Shown: positions 12,001 to 25,196 of the stretch, one piece after another | Layout: the number at the start of each line of letters is the position of its first letter | Position numbering within the stretch: position 1 is the stretch's first letter | Assembly: GCA_964036155.1 (NCBI GenBank) | Contig: OZ038423.1 | Location: 48,809,249-48,873,248 of the forward strand | Source of the DNA: Diploscapter coronatus | Taxonomy: Eukaryota; Nematoda; Chromadorea; Rhabditida; Rhabditidae | DNA: 64,000 nt | Direction of reading: 5' to 3' | Made by a program: the position numbers and the translations under genes | Notes under the pieces: model-generated | The model's input: only the letters and a program-made list of their open reading frames with translations | The model's database searches: none | Told to the model about the DNA's origin: nothing

Positions 12001-14716
12001 ACTATCTTATTACCAGAATATGAAAACATTTGAAGAATGATACGTTTCAAAAATGTGTCCAACTTATTTCCATTTAATATACGTGATTGGCACTACCTAT
12101 TAGTGCATCTAAAATTATCAAATTTTGCAGCAAGGCCTGTCCGCCGACCCGCCCTGTGTGTACTTCATCTCGCCCGCAGCGAAGAGCTCGATCGCGTTTG
12201 CGAACATTAACGCTGAGTATCTGAGGGACATGCGACAGGCTAATGTCTACGTGCCTGATGAACCGTTCAATCATTCTAATGTAAGGCATTTTTAGAACTG
12301 GTTTTAAGCCTGCAAATCTAGTATTGGAAAAGTTAGATAAACACCTATTCTTTATTAGACATTCTTTCTATTTTTGTGGCTTTGCCAGTTATTCTTTTCT
12401 CTAAGGGTAAAAAATAGAATGTTTTTATCAGACATTCTTATCGTACTCTATTCTGAATGGAAATACTAGTGACTTATCTGACTCATTTTTTCTAGAAACT
12501 TCTTTTTCTGATCTTCAAGAATTTCAGCTGATCAAAAACGGCCGATTGAAGATATATAGCTCGGTGTGCGACGATTTTTCCAAGGAATATAAGAGGCCTT
12601 GCGTGGTAATTTTTCAAACTTACCATTTCTCCAGAAATTCGTTCTTCCATTTTTAGGTTCTGGCCGGCCACCCCTCGCTGCGAATGGGCGATGCGGTTCA
12701 ATTATTGGAAATGTGGTCCGGAGACGTCGCAAATTCGCTGATTGTCATTGGTAGGCTTCATCTCAGAAAATGAATTCGAGTCATATTTTTCTCAAATTAA
12801 TACCACAGCGAAAAACTGACATGTAGAATTTTTGTTTTGAATTATCATAAGATTTATTTTACAATGTGAAGTTCTACACTAAAATGCCAAGTTTCTTAGA
12901 TTTATTTACTATGAGAAAGTTTGAAACAGGTGTCAGAAAATGCTTGAAGGGAGAGCTGATTTTCAGACCCAGACTACCCCCTGAACGAGATGTTCGGTCC
13001 GTTCCAGGGTCAAGGCAACATTCGGCCCTACTACTTCCCAATCGAAACCAGACTCGACTACAACGAAGCAGACAAAACGCTCTCTCAGTTGAAACCCAAA
13101 GTAAGTTTCAATTTTTCTAACATTTTTTTAAAAATTTATTGCTATAAAAACGCAGAATCATTGATCTTTCAGAAAATTAGTTAGGAACTGCAAATTTCTG
13201 GAGCATATTAAAAGCTTCTTTTTTTAATTTAGATATTCAACTTTTATTTTGTCGTACCATTTGAGAACACCATTTTTCGAAAGAAGTAAAACATACTGAA
13301 ATTTCGAAACGTATCAATGCATTTTTGAATTAGAACATTGAATATTATCAGATATTGTTGTTATTATATTATTGAATCGATGGTAAGATCATTTTCAACG
13401 CGAATATAGTATATCGCTAAAACTTCTTTTGAAGCATGCTTTTAAATTTCAAATTCTTCCAGAGTCTCTATATTCACGATTCGTTCACGCGCCTTCCCGA
13501 TGTGATGCCCAACCAGGCTCCGGTCATCGATCTCACCATACAATATGTAAGATTTCATCAAATTCTGTCAATTTTTGCCAAAAATGGCAAAATTCCAGCC
13601 CAACTACATGCCTCTGCACTACAACGAACCATTCCCAGTGGTCTCGAAAAAGGCGAAGAAGAGGAAAATCACTGTTAATCCGGAGGTTCGATTTAACACT
13701 TTGTTTCAAAAGACAATATCCAAGTACTAATGTAGTTATTTTTGAATTTTCGAGTTTTTGCTTAAAGCAGGTAAAAATATGGAATAGAAGAAGTAAAAAC
13801 ATTACCTGGAAGTCTTAATTTTTATTTTGGACATTTCTAAAGTGCCGTTATTTAGGTCCTGAAAAACCTCCTTCCAGCTGCAACACCGGTCGACGGAAAC
13901 ACTGCGATGGGCACGATTCAGGCCGTGCTCGATTGCTACGATGACAGATTCGAATTGATGGTGGGAATTTTTTATTTTCAAAGAATATCATGGCGATAAA
14001 ATAGGGAAAAATACTCGTCTTGATAAATTTAGAAAAAAAACATCATTTTTCTGATTTTTTCAAAAATTGCATATAATTCGTGGTCAAATTTATAAATATT
14101 GCCAGGTAGCTTTCTAGGTTAAATTATGCTAAATTGCAGCCAATCCCGAAGAAGCCCTCGCTGGACAAGAATCAGCCGCTGCTCGGTTCGTTGGGCATCG
14201 AGCCGCGATACACCGGACTCCTCCAGCCAGAGAAACTCGTTCAGGCCCTGAGCAGGGTGGGAATTTTCAAATTTTTGCCTGAAGAACATAATTTTCCTAC
14301 AGCTATATTGAATTTCTATTTCAGAAACGCATCAAAGTGTCGGTGCACCGCGAGAAAGACGCGACTTTGCTGCAAATTGACGAGTGGGACGCGGCCATCA
14401 AAATCTACGCCGATGGAAAGAAGACTAATATTCGAGTGGGATTTTTAATTTCAAAAATCGATATGCTTCAAGATTTCGGAGATTCATTTATGAGTGATTT
14501 GACCAATTTCTTATTGTCAGGAATTCACAAATTTCCTAGATAATTTATGAAAACAATACGTTTCAAGATTTAGAAACTAATTTTTGGGATTTATACTCCG
14601 CATTAGATCAGTTTTTTTTTCTAATTTTTACAGATTTACTAATTCAGGGCCCGAAGGAAAAGCGCGATCAGTTGATGAAAATAGTTAAAGAACAACTGCA
14701 ATTGTTACTGCCTTGA
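9042..14716 (+). CDS. ints-9: Integrator complex subunit 9
   Basis: Nineteen exons: 9042-9053, 9265-9392, 9719-9830, 10150-10289, 10625-10711, 10780-10894, 11064-11153, 11410-11532, 11772-11903, 12131-12280, 12528-12605, 12657-12750, 12967-13100, 13463-13546, 13599-13685, 13856-13960, 14140-14256, 14325-14435, 14648-14716; 655 aa, close to the human protein. It has the metallo-beta-lactamase/beta-CASP fold of the CPSF100 type. Recognisable blocks include GFRGTVYATEPIVQFGR, GYTIGSANWMI, GHPSLRMGDAVQLLEMW, LGSLGIEPRYTGLLQPEKL and a C-terminal region that in the family binds INTS11. Where active nucleases have HxHxDH this protein reads SNLQSIVALPF, so it is catalytically dead, as known for INTS9. 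A basic KKAKKRK near residue 490 may be a nuclear signal. The first exon encodes only four residues, so the exact N-terminus is the least certain point. AATAAA is at 14906-14911. Confidence 0.93.
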
Positions 14717-15046
14717 TAAGTTGATTGTTCGAACGAAATTTTTTTTCAAATTTCGATCTCTTTGTACCGGGTCTTGTATAATTTTCAAAAATGAAGTAAT
14801 TTATTGAATTTTAGACTAAGTTTTTTGAGTGAAATCGGGCTTTTTTAAGATGTTTTGTATGATATTTTCATGGGATACCGTAAACCCCAATAGAAGTTAT
14901 TTTGAAATAAAACATCAGAATTGAGGTTCAAGTTATCTATTCTAGAACTCCATCGTAGATCAATCTAGCTGTTTCTAAAATCAAAGTATTCCTTGCGAAG
15001 AATTAAAAATATAAGACCCTGAACTTCCATTTCGGGTATTATAATT
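14717..15046. other. Intergenic, convergent 3' ends
   Basis: The space between the stop of INTS9 (+) and the stop of the Cys-rich gene (-). It holds the INTS9 poly(A) signal at 14906-14911 and nothing else I can identify. Confidence 0.5.
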
Positions 15047-16077
15047 CTAGCATATTTGTGATTGTTTGTTGATGACGATGTCAATGTTCCTGTATTCTCT
15101 CGTGCAGAATCGGCAGGCGCAGAACCAGTCCAAGCACGAATAGCCCTTGCTTTCGTTGTCGCAGCGAAGGTGGTACTGTAGTTGATTTAAAAAAAAAGAA
15201 AGTTTTTCATGAGAATGATCCTTTTGAGAGGCAAAAAACTCTTACTTTAGAAGTTTCCACGATGAAATGGTTTATTTGCTGACGAGGTTTCGAAAACATC
15301 AACTTCTTTTAAATTAGAAAATATATGGCAAGTTTTGAAACATATTTTCAATTTATCCAATTTACTCCAACCTCGATAAATCCATCACAATCCGTCTTGC
15401 GATGCTCGTCAATCATGCACCAGCGATGAATCTTCTAAAAATAATTTGTCCTCGAAATTTCAAATTATTGTGCGGACAGAACTTCAATTCCACAAAATTA
15501 GCATTCCCCGACATCTCATTTCATTACCACTCTTCACTACATGCAATAAACATGATCATTTGAAATGTTTCGTCGAAGTGAGTGTTCAGGAAGTCAAGTG
15601 AAAAGGGGTTCCGAATCATTATTTTGCATCCGGTCCCTGGGTCGTCCGAGACTCACAGCCAAAGGGTCATCGAGCAGGATAGCCAGCTAAATTTTGAATT
15701 TTCAAAATGAGATTACCTTGAATAAAACTTCATGTTATTTTCTATGAATTTTTTTAGAGAAAAGCTTTCGATTTGATAGAATTTTCAAAAACTAGGTCTT
15801 AAAATTCGAAATGTTTGAATTTTCGCGATGAAGATCACCTTGTATTGGAGCTTCGTATTGAACTGGTCCATACGTTCGCGAGGCTCAATTTTGAGAGCGA
15901 AAATCGAAGTTTCAGCTTCCAATTGTAGCTGCAAATCTGTTTTAGAATATTTCTCCTTTTGGAATTCAAAATCATCAAAATTATGGATATTTTCGACATC
16001 AATTAGTTTTAAGATTAAAAACCTACCTGATTCTGCAGGAAAATCGCAAGGCAAAGGAAATTGAAAATACGGTGCAT
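15047..16077 (-). CDS. Small secreted cysteine-rich protein, function unknown
   Basis: Six exons, all joined in phase 0: 16077-16027, 15928-15839, 15686-15657, 15434-15366, 15278-15246, 15175-15047; 133 aa. Exon 1 is a clean signal peptide (MHRIFNFLCLAIFLQNQ). The middle part is acidic and amphipathic (LQLEAETSIFALKIEPRE). The last three exons hold eight Cys with aromatic residues, in HRWCMIDEHRKTDCDG, YHLRCDNES, and SCLDWFCACRFCTREY. I do not recognise the family. The Cys pattern suggests a disulfide-stabilised extracellular module. All splice sites are canonical GT-AG. It could be an effector-like or cuticle/body-fluid protein; nothing in the sequence decides this. Confidence 0.6.
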
Positions 16078-19000
16078 TGTGAAGTTCAGCGCGGATTAAA
16101 AACAGTCGAGAACTTTGAATTCGGGCGTTTTCAAAATCGAAAATGAAAAACAATTTTTGATGGTCTTTGCTAATTTTTACCTCGATTACTTTGAAAAAAA
16201 TGAAAAATTCGGAAAATTAGACATTTTTCTATTAGATGCTAGATCATCAAGTGATGTCAGTGAAGATCAACTTTCTTTAGAGGAAAAGTCCAGATCCGGA
16301 TTAAGTTTTGAAAGATCCGATTTTGACCATTGAAATCCAAGAGGATCTTGTCAAATGTAACAAAATCCCGGCATTTCAACAAATTTAGATAAACCATGAA
16401 AGTCTCGTGTTCCATATTGAAGGATACAAATTCAAAAGCATCGAGGATATTTTGATACTTAGTTCTTTTGAGTCGCATTTTTCGGGGAAAATGCATCATC
16501 TTGATGGTGCTTCTTTTGAAAATTGATGCTTTTGAATTTTTGGAATTTTAGAAGGAGACCCGTTTTTGGTCAGATCCGCAACAAAATCTAAAATGAGCTT
16601 CCAGTTTTCCGTTCCGACTTCCGATAAAACTCAAAATCCTCGTTCTTTTCAAGGAAATTTTTAGAATAATTGCACTTATTTTTGACTCGTAGTAAAAGTT
16701 CTAGACTTTTTCAAGAATATTCACGACTTCGAAAAGTTCGAACGCTGCTCGCTTTCGTTTTCCTCCGACATGTATTTTCACGCATGCATTGGACCTTTGA
16801 ACTTGTTTGGAGGAAGATTTTATTCGAAGTTGCTTCATTACTCTTTCAGCAGATTCAAATTTAGCCATCTAATAACTTAAATGAATTTTGAACTCTAATA
16901 TTTCATTTTTACGGCAACCTTAACGAATAACAAATTTTTGTTGATGCATTGTGAAGTAAATAGTTGAAATTGGGAGCTTAAACTGCGGAGCTATTCGGAA
17001 CCTTTAATGTGTTTTGATTTGATTATCGTAATCAACATGTTCGATTGAGGTTATCAACCGATTTTGAGCATGGTTAGTCATTTACTTTGTTTACATTCCT
17101 TGTAGATCGCTTTATATTTAGTTATACCTTCCAGGTACAAAGCATTCAGCTGGCAATGATCTAAATTTATCAATCCCCCTTCATGCTTGACTCGCATTCC
17201 GTGTTTCAATTAGCTAATTTATTGTGTCGTCAGTCTGCAAAACACAGAAATGCTCATCAAATTTCATCGCCTTCCGGCTTTCATTCACAGAAAAACTTTG
17301 AGACGATCAAAATTCAACTTTTTTTTTCGAAATACCTAATTGCTAGTCTTTGACTAATTCTAAATATGGATAGTCATCATTAATAAAATGATGTAGTTTA
17401 TTTTTTCAAGGGTGCGACTTTAATACATTTTTGATACTGAAATTCTGATGACAATCAGCTTTATTGAGGGTGTTATGAAAGGGTATGCAATTTTTTAATT
17501 CGCATAATTATCCCCTATTCTAAATAATTCCAATTATGGGTGGCATTTACGAAAAATTCTGTAGTTCTCTTTTCGTCACTCGCGAAAAATACGTTCTCAT
17601 TTTTCATTACACTCGATATAATTCGGCCTACAGAATCTCACTTTCCATAAACGGAGCTCAAAAAATCACCGAGGACTTGTTAAATTGAGGAGGTTCGCAA
17701 AAATTCTAATGTTGAAGGATAGGGCTTCGAACCTCTTTGGATAAATTGAGGTTCGCTTTCTAATTAGAGACAAGGAAGCGAGTGTAGAAGATTTTAATTA
17801 AATTTGGACTTTGATTCAAGCTGGTTAATTTTTTCCAAAAAATGATAAATTTAATTTTCTATTTGGTCTGGAGAATTTTTCGTTTGAATTTGGCAATCTC
17901 TACGCATTTTTCTCGTTTTTCCTTGAAAAAATCTCCAAGTGATATTCGAAACTCGACGCTTCCTGCAGTTAGAAATAGAAAGGAAAAAGGAAGTGTGTGA
18001 AAATTCAAAGAAAAAGATTAGGCATGAAAATAGCGTGAAAGTTTTAGACCTGAGAAATTGAAACTATAAAATATTGGTATAGATGTTAGAATCTCTGAAA
18101 GATAATGAAATAGCATAAATTTTTCGAAAAAGATCGGGAGAAAAAATTTGGGTCGAAAGATTGAAATTTTTCTTTCCAAAAATTTTCCCATCGAGTACTC
18201 CTCGATTATTTTTCGCCCCTGGCAAATAATCTCGGACTTCTCATATTTTGTCTTGAGAAGTTCTTTGCAGTCGACGGGGAAAAACTTCAGAAGGCGTTGA
18301 TTTTTTGCCCTCTTGAAAGATTGCACGTCCCTCATTATTTTTTCGGGTTTCGAGTGCATTTTTGCAGAGGTGTTTTCCAACTTTTAGAGAATATATACCG
18401 TAGTTTACTTTTTCAAACTTCTTTTTTTTAATTCGAAGCGTTGGAAACATCATCGATAATAATGCATTTACTATCATGCATTTTCATGAAGCATAAATTT
18501 TCAAAATAACCTTGATTGATGAAATTCGGCAAAATTTGACAACCTAAGCTTGCAAGTAGTTTCCATTCGTTTTATGTTTCTAAATTTTATGCGGTTTTTG
18601 ATAGTTTTATTTTAACGTTTGTACTTTTTCCATGTGAAAGCAATTTCCGAAATTATATTTTTCAAAACTTTACTACACTTCTCAAAATACTCCATCTAAA
18701 GTGCGCCTTCTGCAAAACGGAGAATTAGTTTCAAATTTGTCAAACTAGACTAGATTCGCCTTTGAACGATCGTAAATTTCAACTAATCTTTGTTTCTAAA
18801 ATCTCGTATTTTTAGAGAAAAAAACCCTAAGAATAATTCATTTCTGCTCATCATCCCAAGTTTTCACGATTATGCATTCAATTGCGAATTTATGTAATAG
18901 GTGGTACCAGCCTTAAAATTCTTGAGAAATTATTTCAGGTTGTTTTCTGCTCTTTATCTTTCAGCATTGAGTAATATTTCATTCAAATGCACGTAGTAAT

Positions 19001-22000
19001 TTAAAATTTCTACATTAGAAATCATAAACCACCCTATTTGAATGAGTAATCACTTTCAACGTTCAAATTATCGCCTAAAATTTTAGGGTGCATATTGGAA
19101 AATTTGTTTGATAAAGTATGGTTGTTAAAACCTAAAATAGAATTCATTTTATATCAGATCCGAATTTTAGCCTAGAACAAATCTCTGAGAGCATAATGAC
19201 CAAGTCGTCCTGAGAACCTAGGACAACCGAGTAGATAATTGCTTTGTGAATGTTCGTTTTTGCGATTTTCTATTATTCTTAGCCTTTAGTTTGGATAAAT
19301 CCAATCAGTTAACCTACTAAATTTGTTTACTCTTTTCGTTTTCTCAATTTTTATAAATGTTTCAGGAATTTCGAAATTTATTCCGTTATTCAAAAATGCC
19401 AATACTCTACTTCCTCCTCTCCACAAATTGATAATTTTATCGCTTACTTTTAGTTTTCAACTTTTTCTTCAGACGTTTTCAAATTTTCAAAACTCATCTA
19501 ATTTTTCATCGATAAGTAATTTCCATGAAAGTTGCAAAACAGCTATTTTCCATGATCTTTGTTCAAAACTGCAAGTTGTTTACACCATCAATTGGCCACA
19601 TAAATGACGCTGTGGTCAAGTAATTATGCTTGAAATCAGTGTTCTAACCTCTCCACTCCCATAATTATATTAAATCGGGGTATTTTCTAGGGGTACAAAA
19701 TCCCTCCTCTTATGTTGAAACATACCTTTACAAAACTATCTGGCATAATTCTTGATAATCAGGAATTTCAAAGAAGTCGAAAAATGTTCCCATGCTTAAG
19801 AATAGGAGAAGAAAACCACCTAGATATTTCATTCCCTAATTCCGCCAAATCTTGGCATCTAACGCGGTACTTTTGTCAACTTTCTAGAGAAGTCAAGAGA
19901 AAAATTCTCTTTTCCCATAATATAGCATAGAAATAGAAAACTGGCTAGCATATTTTAGCTAATTCTCTAACTTGCATCTCTGCTCTTCTTATTCCTCGAA
20001 CATTTCCGTGTTTTGCATCTTTTTGCATTTTTCTCTGCAATTCTGCCTGATTCAAACTTAATTTTATTGGCCAAATTTGGCAAGTAGTTTTTTATCCCCT
20101 TCATTTTTCGTTTACTCACCACACTTCGTTCGAGACCGAACTCGTAAAATCTAAATTATCCCGGTCAGTTTTACCCGCCTATTCTTCATCATTAGACGAG
20201 CGGTGGGAGTGTTTAATTTTGAAATCCTTCTAATTTCACTCCACTTTGACGACATCTAATTTCATTTTCGCTTCCCGAAAAAATTCGCGCATTTTCGGAA
20301 AAGCTCAAAATAATCGGGAATTGTTGCTCATTTTGTGGGATAATTTTAGAATTTTGCGAGAATAAACGAAATGACAAATTTGATACGTTTCTGGGGGAGT
20401 TTTTCCAGACTAGACAGATATCATTTGGCTTTATTGCATGGGTGAAATCATTTTTGGTTTGAAATAATGAATCATAAAATTTAACGGAAACAGCTAGAAA
20501 CTCGAGATCATTAAAATTTTTGCTCAACAAAAATTTAGATTCTCCATACGAGTCTTCAGGCAATATAAAGAACAAAAGAGTTAAAGAATAGACAATTTAA
20601 CAAGTGATCATTGGAATTCAATTTCATATCCAAAATTCAATCTTTGTTCAAAACTCACTCAAACTAGAGAATTTCTGCTCACGCACTTTATTGCTCGTAA
20701 TTTGCCGTTTTTCGCTTCGAGATTGAGTTTGTCTGGAATTTTTCTATTGTTGCGAGGTTTCTGCCGCCCTCTTATGACCGAGAGATACCTCTCGACACAT
20801 GTTCAAGAATAGCTTAAGAAAAAGGCTGGGGTATTTTATTCTAATTTTGAAACGCCGACTTTCTTACAAACAAGTATTGAGTTGCCTCGTAGTTTGATCC
20901 TGGGGGTTACACAAGAAATCCAAAATCACCCCTGTCAACGGGGCATTACTTGAAGCGAGTCTGAGCTATAACTTTCGGCAGAAGTTGTTTTGAACTTCGT
21001 TTTTAGTTTTGCAGTAATTTCGAAACCATATCTTGCAATATATTTTGTATTATTTTTTAGACAATTAATTTTTTCTATGCTACAAACATTTCCCTGTTAA
21101 AATTTCATTTCTTCGTGATATTGATAGTGATTCAATCTTAGTAGCATAATATTTTGAAGATTACAAAAATTCGCCTTTTGAATTGGCCCAACCCCTACTC
21201 CTAGATCAAAGTGTCATCTACTGTATAATCAGGATGAGGGGCCGATTTTGCTAGAGGAAGTAAATTTAAATTCTTGTAATTTCAAATTTTCGATTGAAAA
21301 CTTTGTGTTCATTTTCTTCATCTTCGTCTCGCAGCTTTTTCGTTCAAAATTTTCAATTTGTGCGGATTTTTTGCCGGTCTTCTTCATTTTGGCCCTGCAA
21401 ACGTAATTCAGTTTGAACCACACTATTTGTGAACCTCACCCAATTTGAAAGGGGGTTTGTTGCTAATCTCGAGTGAAGTTTACAATGAATCTCATTTCGG
21501 TCTGCAAATTCGACCTTTCAGTGGGGGCGCTCTTTTTCGCTTAGATTTCATTCATTTCTTCCCTTCCATTTCTCTTAATTTAGGCAATTTTTTGCGAGGT
21601 TGCAAGATTTATTCCACTTTGCAATTTTTTCTTTAGTGAAACAAAAATGGAGTTTAGAGAAACTCTAACTTGATATTTTGAATTTTATAAAAGTTTATTT
21701 TTGTAAAATCAATAAGTGATATTTTTCTTAAACAATAATTCCATTATTTAGGTTACTCATGTGTTGAAAAGATTAAATTTATTCTCACTTTTTATTATTA
21801 GATTTGTCTGTGTCTTATAAACCCTTTCTGCTATTGTTTTCTCGTTTTTATACAGATTTCACTTTTCTTACTATTTTGTCATGCTTTTACCATTAAAATT
21901 CCGTTTTTATTCAAAGAATTTCGGAAAGTAAATAGATTTCACCTTTTTACCTCATTACCATTTCCTCAGATCTTGTTTACTATCAAAATAGAAAATGGTG

Positions 22001-25000
22001 TAATTCATTCGAGTAGGAAGTGATCTGATCCGTCTCTGAAATCTCTCAGATTTTCATCGTCTTTCACTAAATTTCTCTATTTAGTTTGCGCGTTTTTGCA
22101 AATTTCGGCTTGTCAAAAAACTCATTTCATTGAAAATGCGGGTTTCATAAATTTCACGTGAGGAAATTGCGATGTGATGAGTCGAAATTTAGAGATCCGG
22201 GAAATTTTAAGGGATTTCTTGCATTTCATCATCTGAATTTCAAATACCCGTGGCTACTTGTCATTTCATACTTTATTTGAACGATCTTTCAATAATTTCA
22301 TCATTTTTTCTATAAATTTTAACGTTTGAAATTTAGGTTTCAAGAATTCTCCAAATTTTAATATATCTTTGAAAAATTTTCAAAGTTATTCCACCAAAAC
22401 TTCTTTAGCTTCTCTATCCATAGTTTCAGAAAAACTAGGTTTATTGCATTTTCAAAACTCAATTTTTTATTTTACCTGTGAGTATCAAATATCGACCTAA
22501 ATAGTAAATGTTCAAATTCTCTTAGCTCGAATTTATTCTTAACAATTCTTATAATTTTCCTAAAATCTTTCAAATTTTCAAAAATCTCATCTTTGTATTC
22601 AGATCCTTTCTCTAGAGCTCCTCATTGTTTGCATTTCTCACCCATTCTCGATTTTATTCTCTCTTCAATTTTCTACATCTCTAGTTCCTTTCTAATTTCT
22701 TCGCTTTGCTGGTTTATCCCCATTCTTTATAAGAAAAAGCTCATTCAAATCTCCAAATTCAGACTATTGCGTGAGACATGTTTCGCTATCATATTCGTAT
22801 TATTGTTTAAAAATTAGCATAAGTTTTAGGTCAAAGTATTTTTTCTCATTGCGTTTTTTTTTTAATTTGATCCAGATCACTACAATTTTTCCTCTTCCAA
22901 AGATCAAAATTGCCCAATTTTCCGATCCGATTTCCTGATTCATCCGAAGGATATTTCTATCCATCAGTAGGAAATTCGCATCCCTTCTCTGATTCACATG
23001 ATTTTCACCAAATAATCTTTACACAAATTATCCCTGCCTGTTTTGAATTCTATGCTTCACCATAAAACGAAGGGCTTTTGCAAAAAGATGTTTCCATTCG
23101 ATGCTGAACCTCTGACCAAATCGGCTTTTTCCACGACCCTTTTAGGCATCGTGTGAAGCGCTCTAGCCACTGCGCTATGCGCTAAACCCTAATCCTGGCA
23201 GATTCTCTCGAAATTTCTATTTTTGATGCTGGATTTTTAAATTCCCCGTGAGCTGTTTTTGTGAAATCTAATAGTTTCACGTGAATGGGGCTTTTCGAGA
23301 CGTTTCGGATTTGTCGTGAAATAGGGCGCATTGAATTTCGTAAATCCGCAAATTCGCGACGTTTCCTCGGACCGGAATTGTTTTTCAATGAATGGTACGG
23401 GAAATCGCCGTTTCGCACAAGCGTTTCATTCATGCAAATTCCCGCGTGGAATTGAAATTTTGCTATTATCATCGGGTTTTTGCACCGGAATTCCGGATGG
23501 AAACTCGATTTTCACTGTTTTCGCTGTTTGAAAGGCTGAAAGTTTCGCATCAAGTTTCAAATTCAAGGTTCGAATTTTTGAAGGAGAGGTTTTTCGGAGA
23601 GTCTGGGGTGATTTGTAACAATTTTTGAGTACTTCTCACTAAATTTTGTTAATATTGCCTCGGATCTAAAATTTTTTGACGCTGTGATTTCTTGATCATT
23701 ACTCAAAAATTCTATTCTACGTTATATTTGAGTCCAGACAAAAGATGATGTTTATCTTCCGAAGAAATTGAACTTTTTCTATAGAGATCTCGCCCTTTGC
23801 GAACGCTTTCTCGAAAAAAAATCTAAAAAACTGGATACGGTATTTGGCATGTGATATCTCTAACTCTTCAACGGGAAATGGGCGATCAAATTTCGAATTT
23901 CCTACAACTTTTTCCCGGAGTTGATGAATTTAGAAACTTTCAGAGTTTCCATTTATTTTATTGCGAATATTGGATTTTAGCCCAAAATATCCTTCTGTTC
24001 GTATTTTTGCGCACCGCCTACTCTTTTCGATGCTTCGCGTTTGTGAATCACATGTTCGTTTTTGCATGAACAAAGCCCTCGTGCAAAAATAGTCGCATAA
24101 ATCTAATGATAATAGGAGTTTCATTAGAACGCTTGAAAAAATTATGTTTGTTTGTTTTTTTTTAATTATTTTGGTAGCATTAAAGAATTAATCCTCTAGA
24201 GAAAAGATTTTTTAGTTATTAGATATCTCGGAACATGGGGAATTTTCTAAAACGCGAATAATTTCGGTAGAGATTCGGTACTAAATATTTGCATAATTTT
24301 ACAAATTTCAAAATGATTTCTTGAAATATTGACCTCTGGTGCAATTTTTGCTGATCCCTAATTTTCTGCTTCTCAGAACTTCCTCTTACGTTTCCCTGCT
24401 GCAGACACGCTTGACTTCATGCATTGTTGGCTAATTATTCGAATATTCGATGCTCCATTTCTGGAGCTGCGGCCACGTGTGAGCCGAACATTTTTAGAAT
24501 GGACCGTGTTTTTTCGAGTTTTAAAATAGACTTTTTAAGAATAGCACATTCCATTTTGGAATGAAGTGCATTATAAAAAATTATTAAAAATTTTTTTTCT
24601 GGTAAAAAATAGACCATTGTGATTTAAAAAAAAAATGTTCCCACCAAATCTCTTACCATTCACTCAATTCCATTCAATTCTCACGCACTCTGCTCAACCC
24701 ACGCAAAGTGAAGTTCACTCGATCGTTGAACTATTAAAGACTAGAATTTTGTTGTAGAACACTTAATTTTATGGATGTTTCAGAGTTTCAAATCATCTAT
24801 GAATTTTCTTATTTCATAATTTTTTCTTAACTAACTGTTCTTAGCAAAAATGTCTTCGGAAATTCATTATCTCCAATCTATCATCTTTGTAATTTTTCGA
24901 CCACCCTCACTTTTCTATTTATTTTTCATGGTATCAAACACATTTGAACTCGTGTGTTAACGTCATTGAATTCCTATCAGTAGCAGGGTAAATAATTATC

Positions 25001-25196
25001 ATTTCCCCTGATATTACAAGTGATTTCTTCTTCTGTTATTGCTAAACTTCAATAATTTTCGCCACATTTCTTCCACGAATAATTTTAAACATTCTATCTT
25101 TTAGATCAATTATCTCATTATTATATACCTGAATTAGTGATAATTTTCGTTGTAATTAATTTTACGAGAATTTTTAGACTAATTTTTATCTTCCAG
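16078..25196. other. 9.1 kb without a recognisable gene
   Basis: AT-rich on both strands, with many short open frames and no domain signature or convincing exon chain. The longest frames (18018-18380 -, 20213-20575 -, 19323-19607 +) look like chance. A tRNA-promoter-like pair of boxes is noted on the minus strand at 23098-23177. The region may hold the promoter and missing first exon of the receptor gene at 25.2 kb. Confidence 0.5.

Noticed and set aside
15530..15640. Protein-like stretch (-) within the Cys-rich gene, reading SLDFLNTHFDETFQ
   Set aside because: It cannot be joined in phase to the neighbouring exons. Skipping it gives a six-exon chain entirely in phase 0 with canonical sites, so I treat it as intron.
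18018..18380. Minus-strand open frame of 120 codons
   Set aside because: Lys/Phe/Ile-rich, no recognisable motif and no neighbouring exons.
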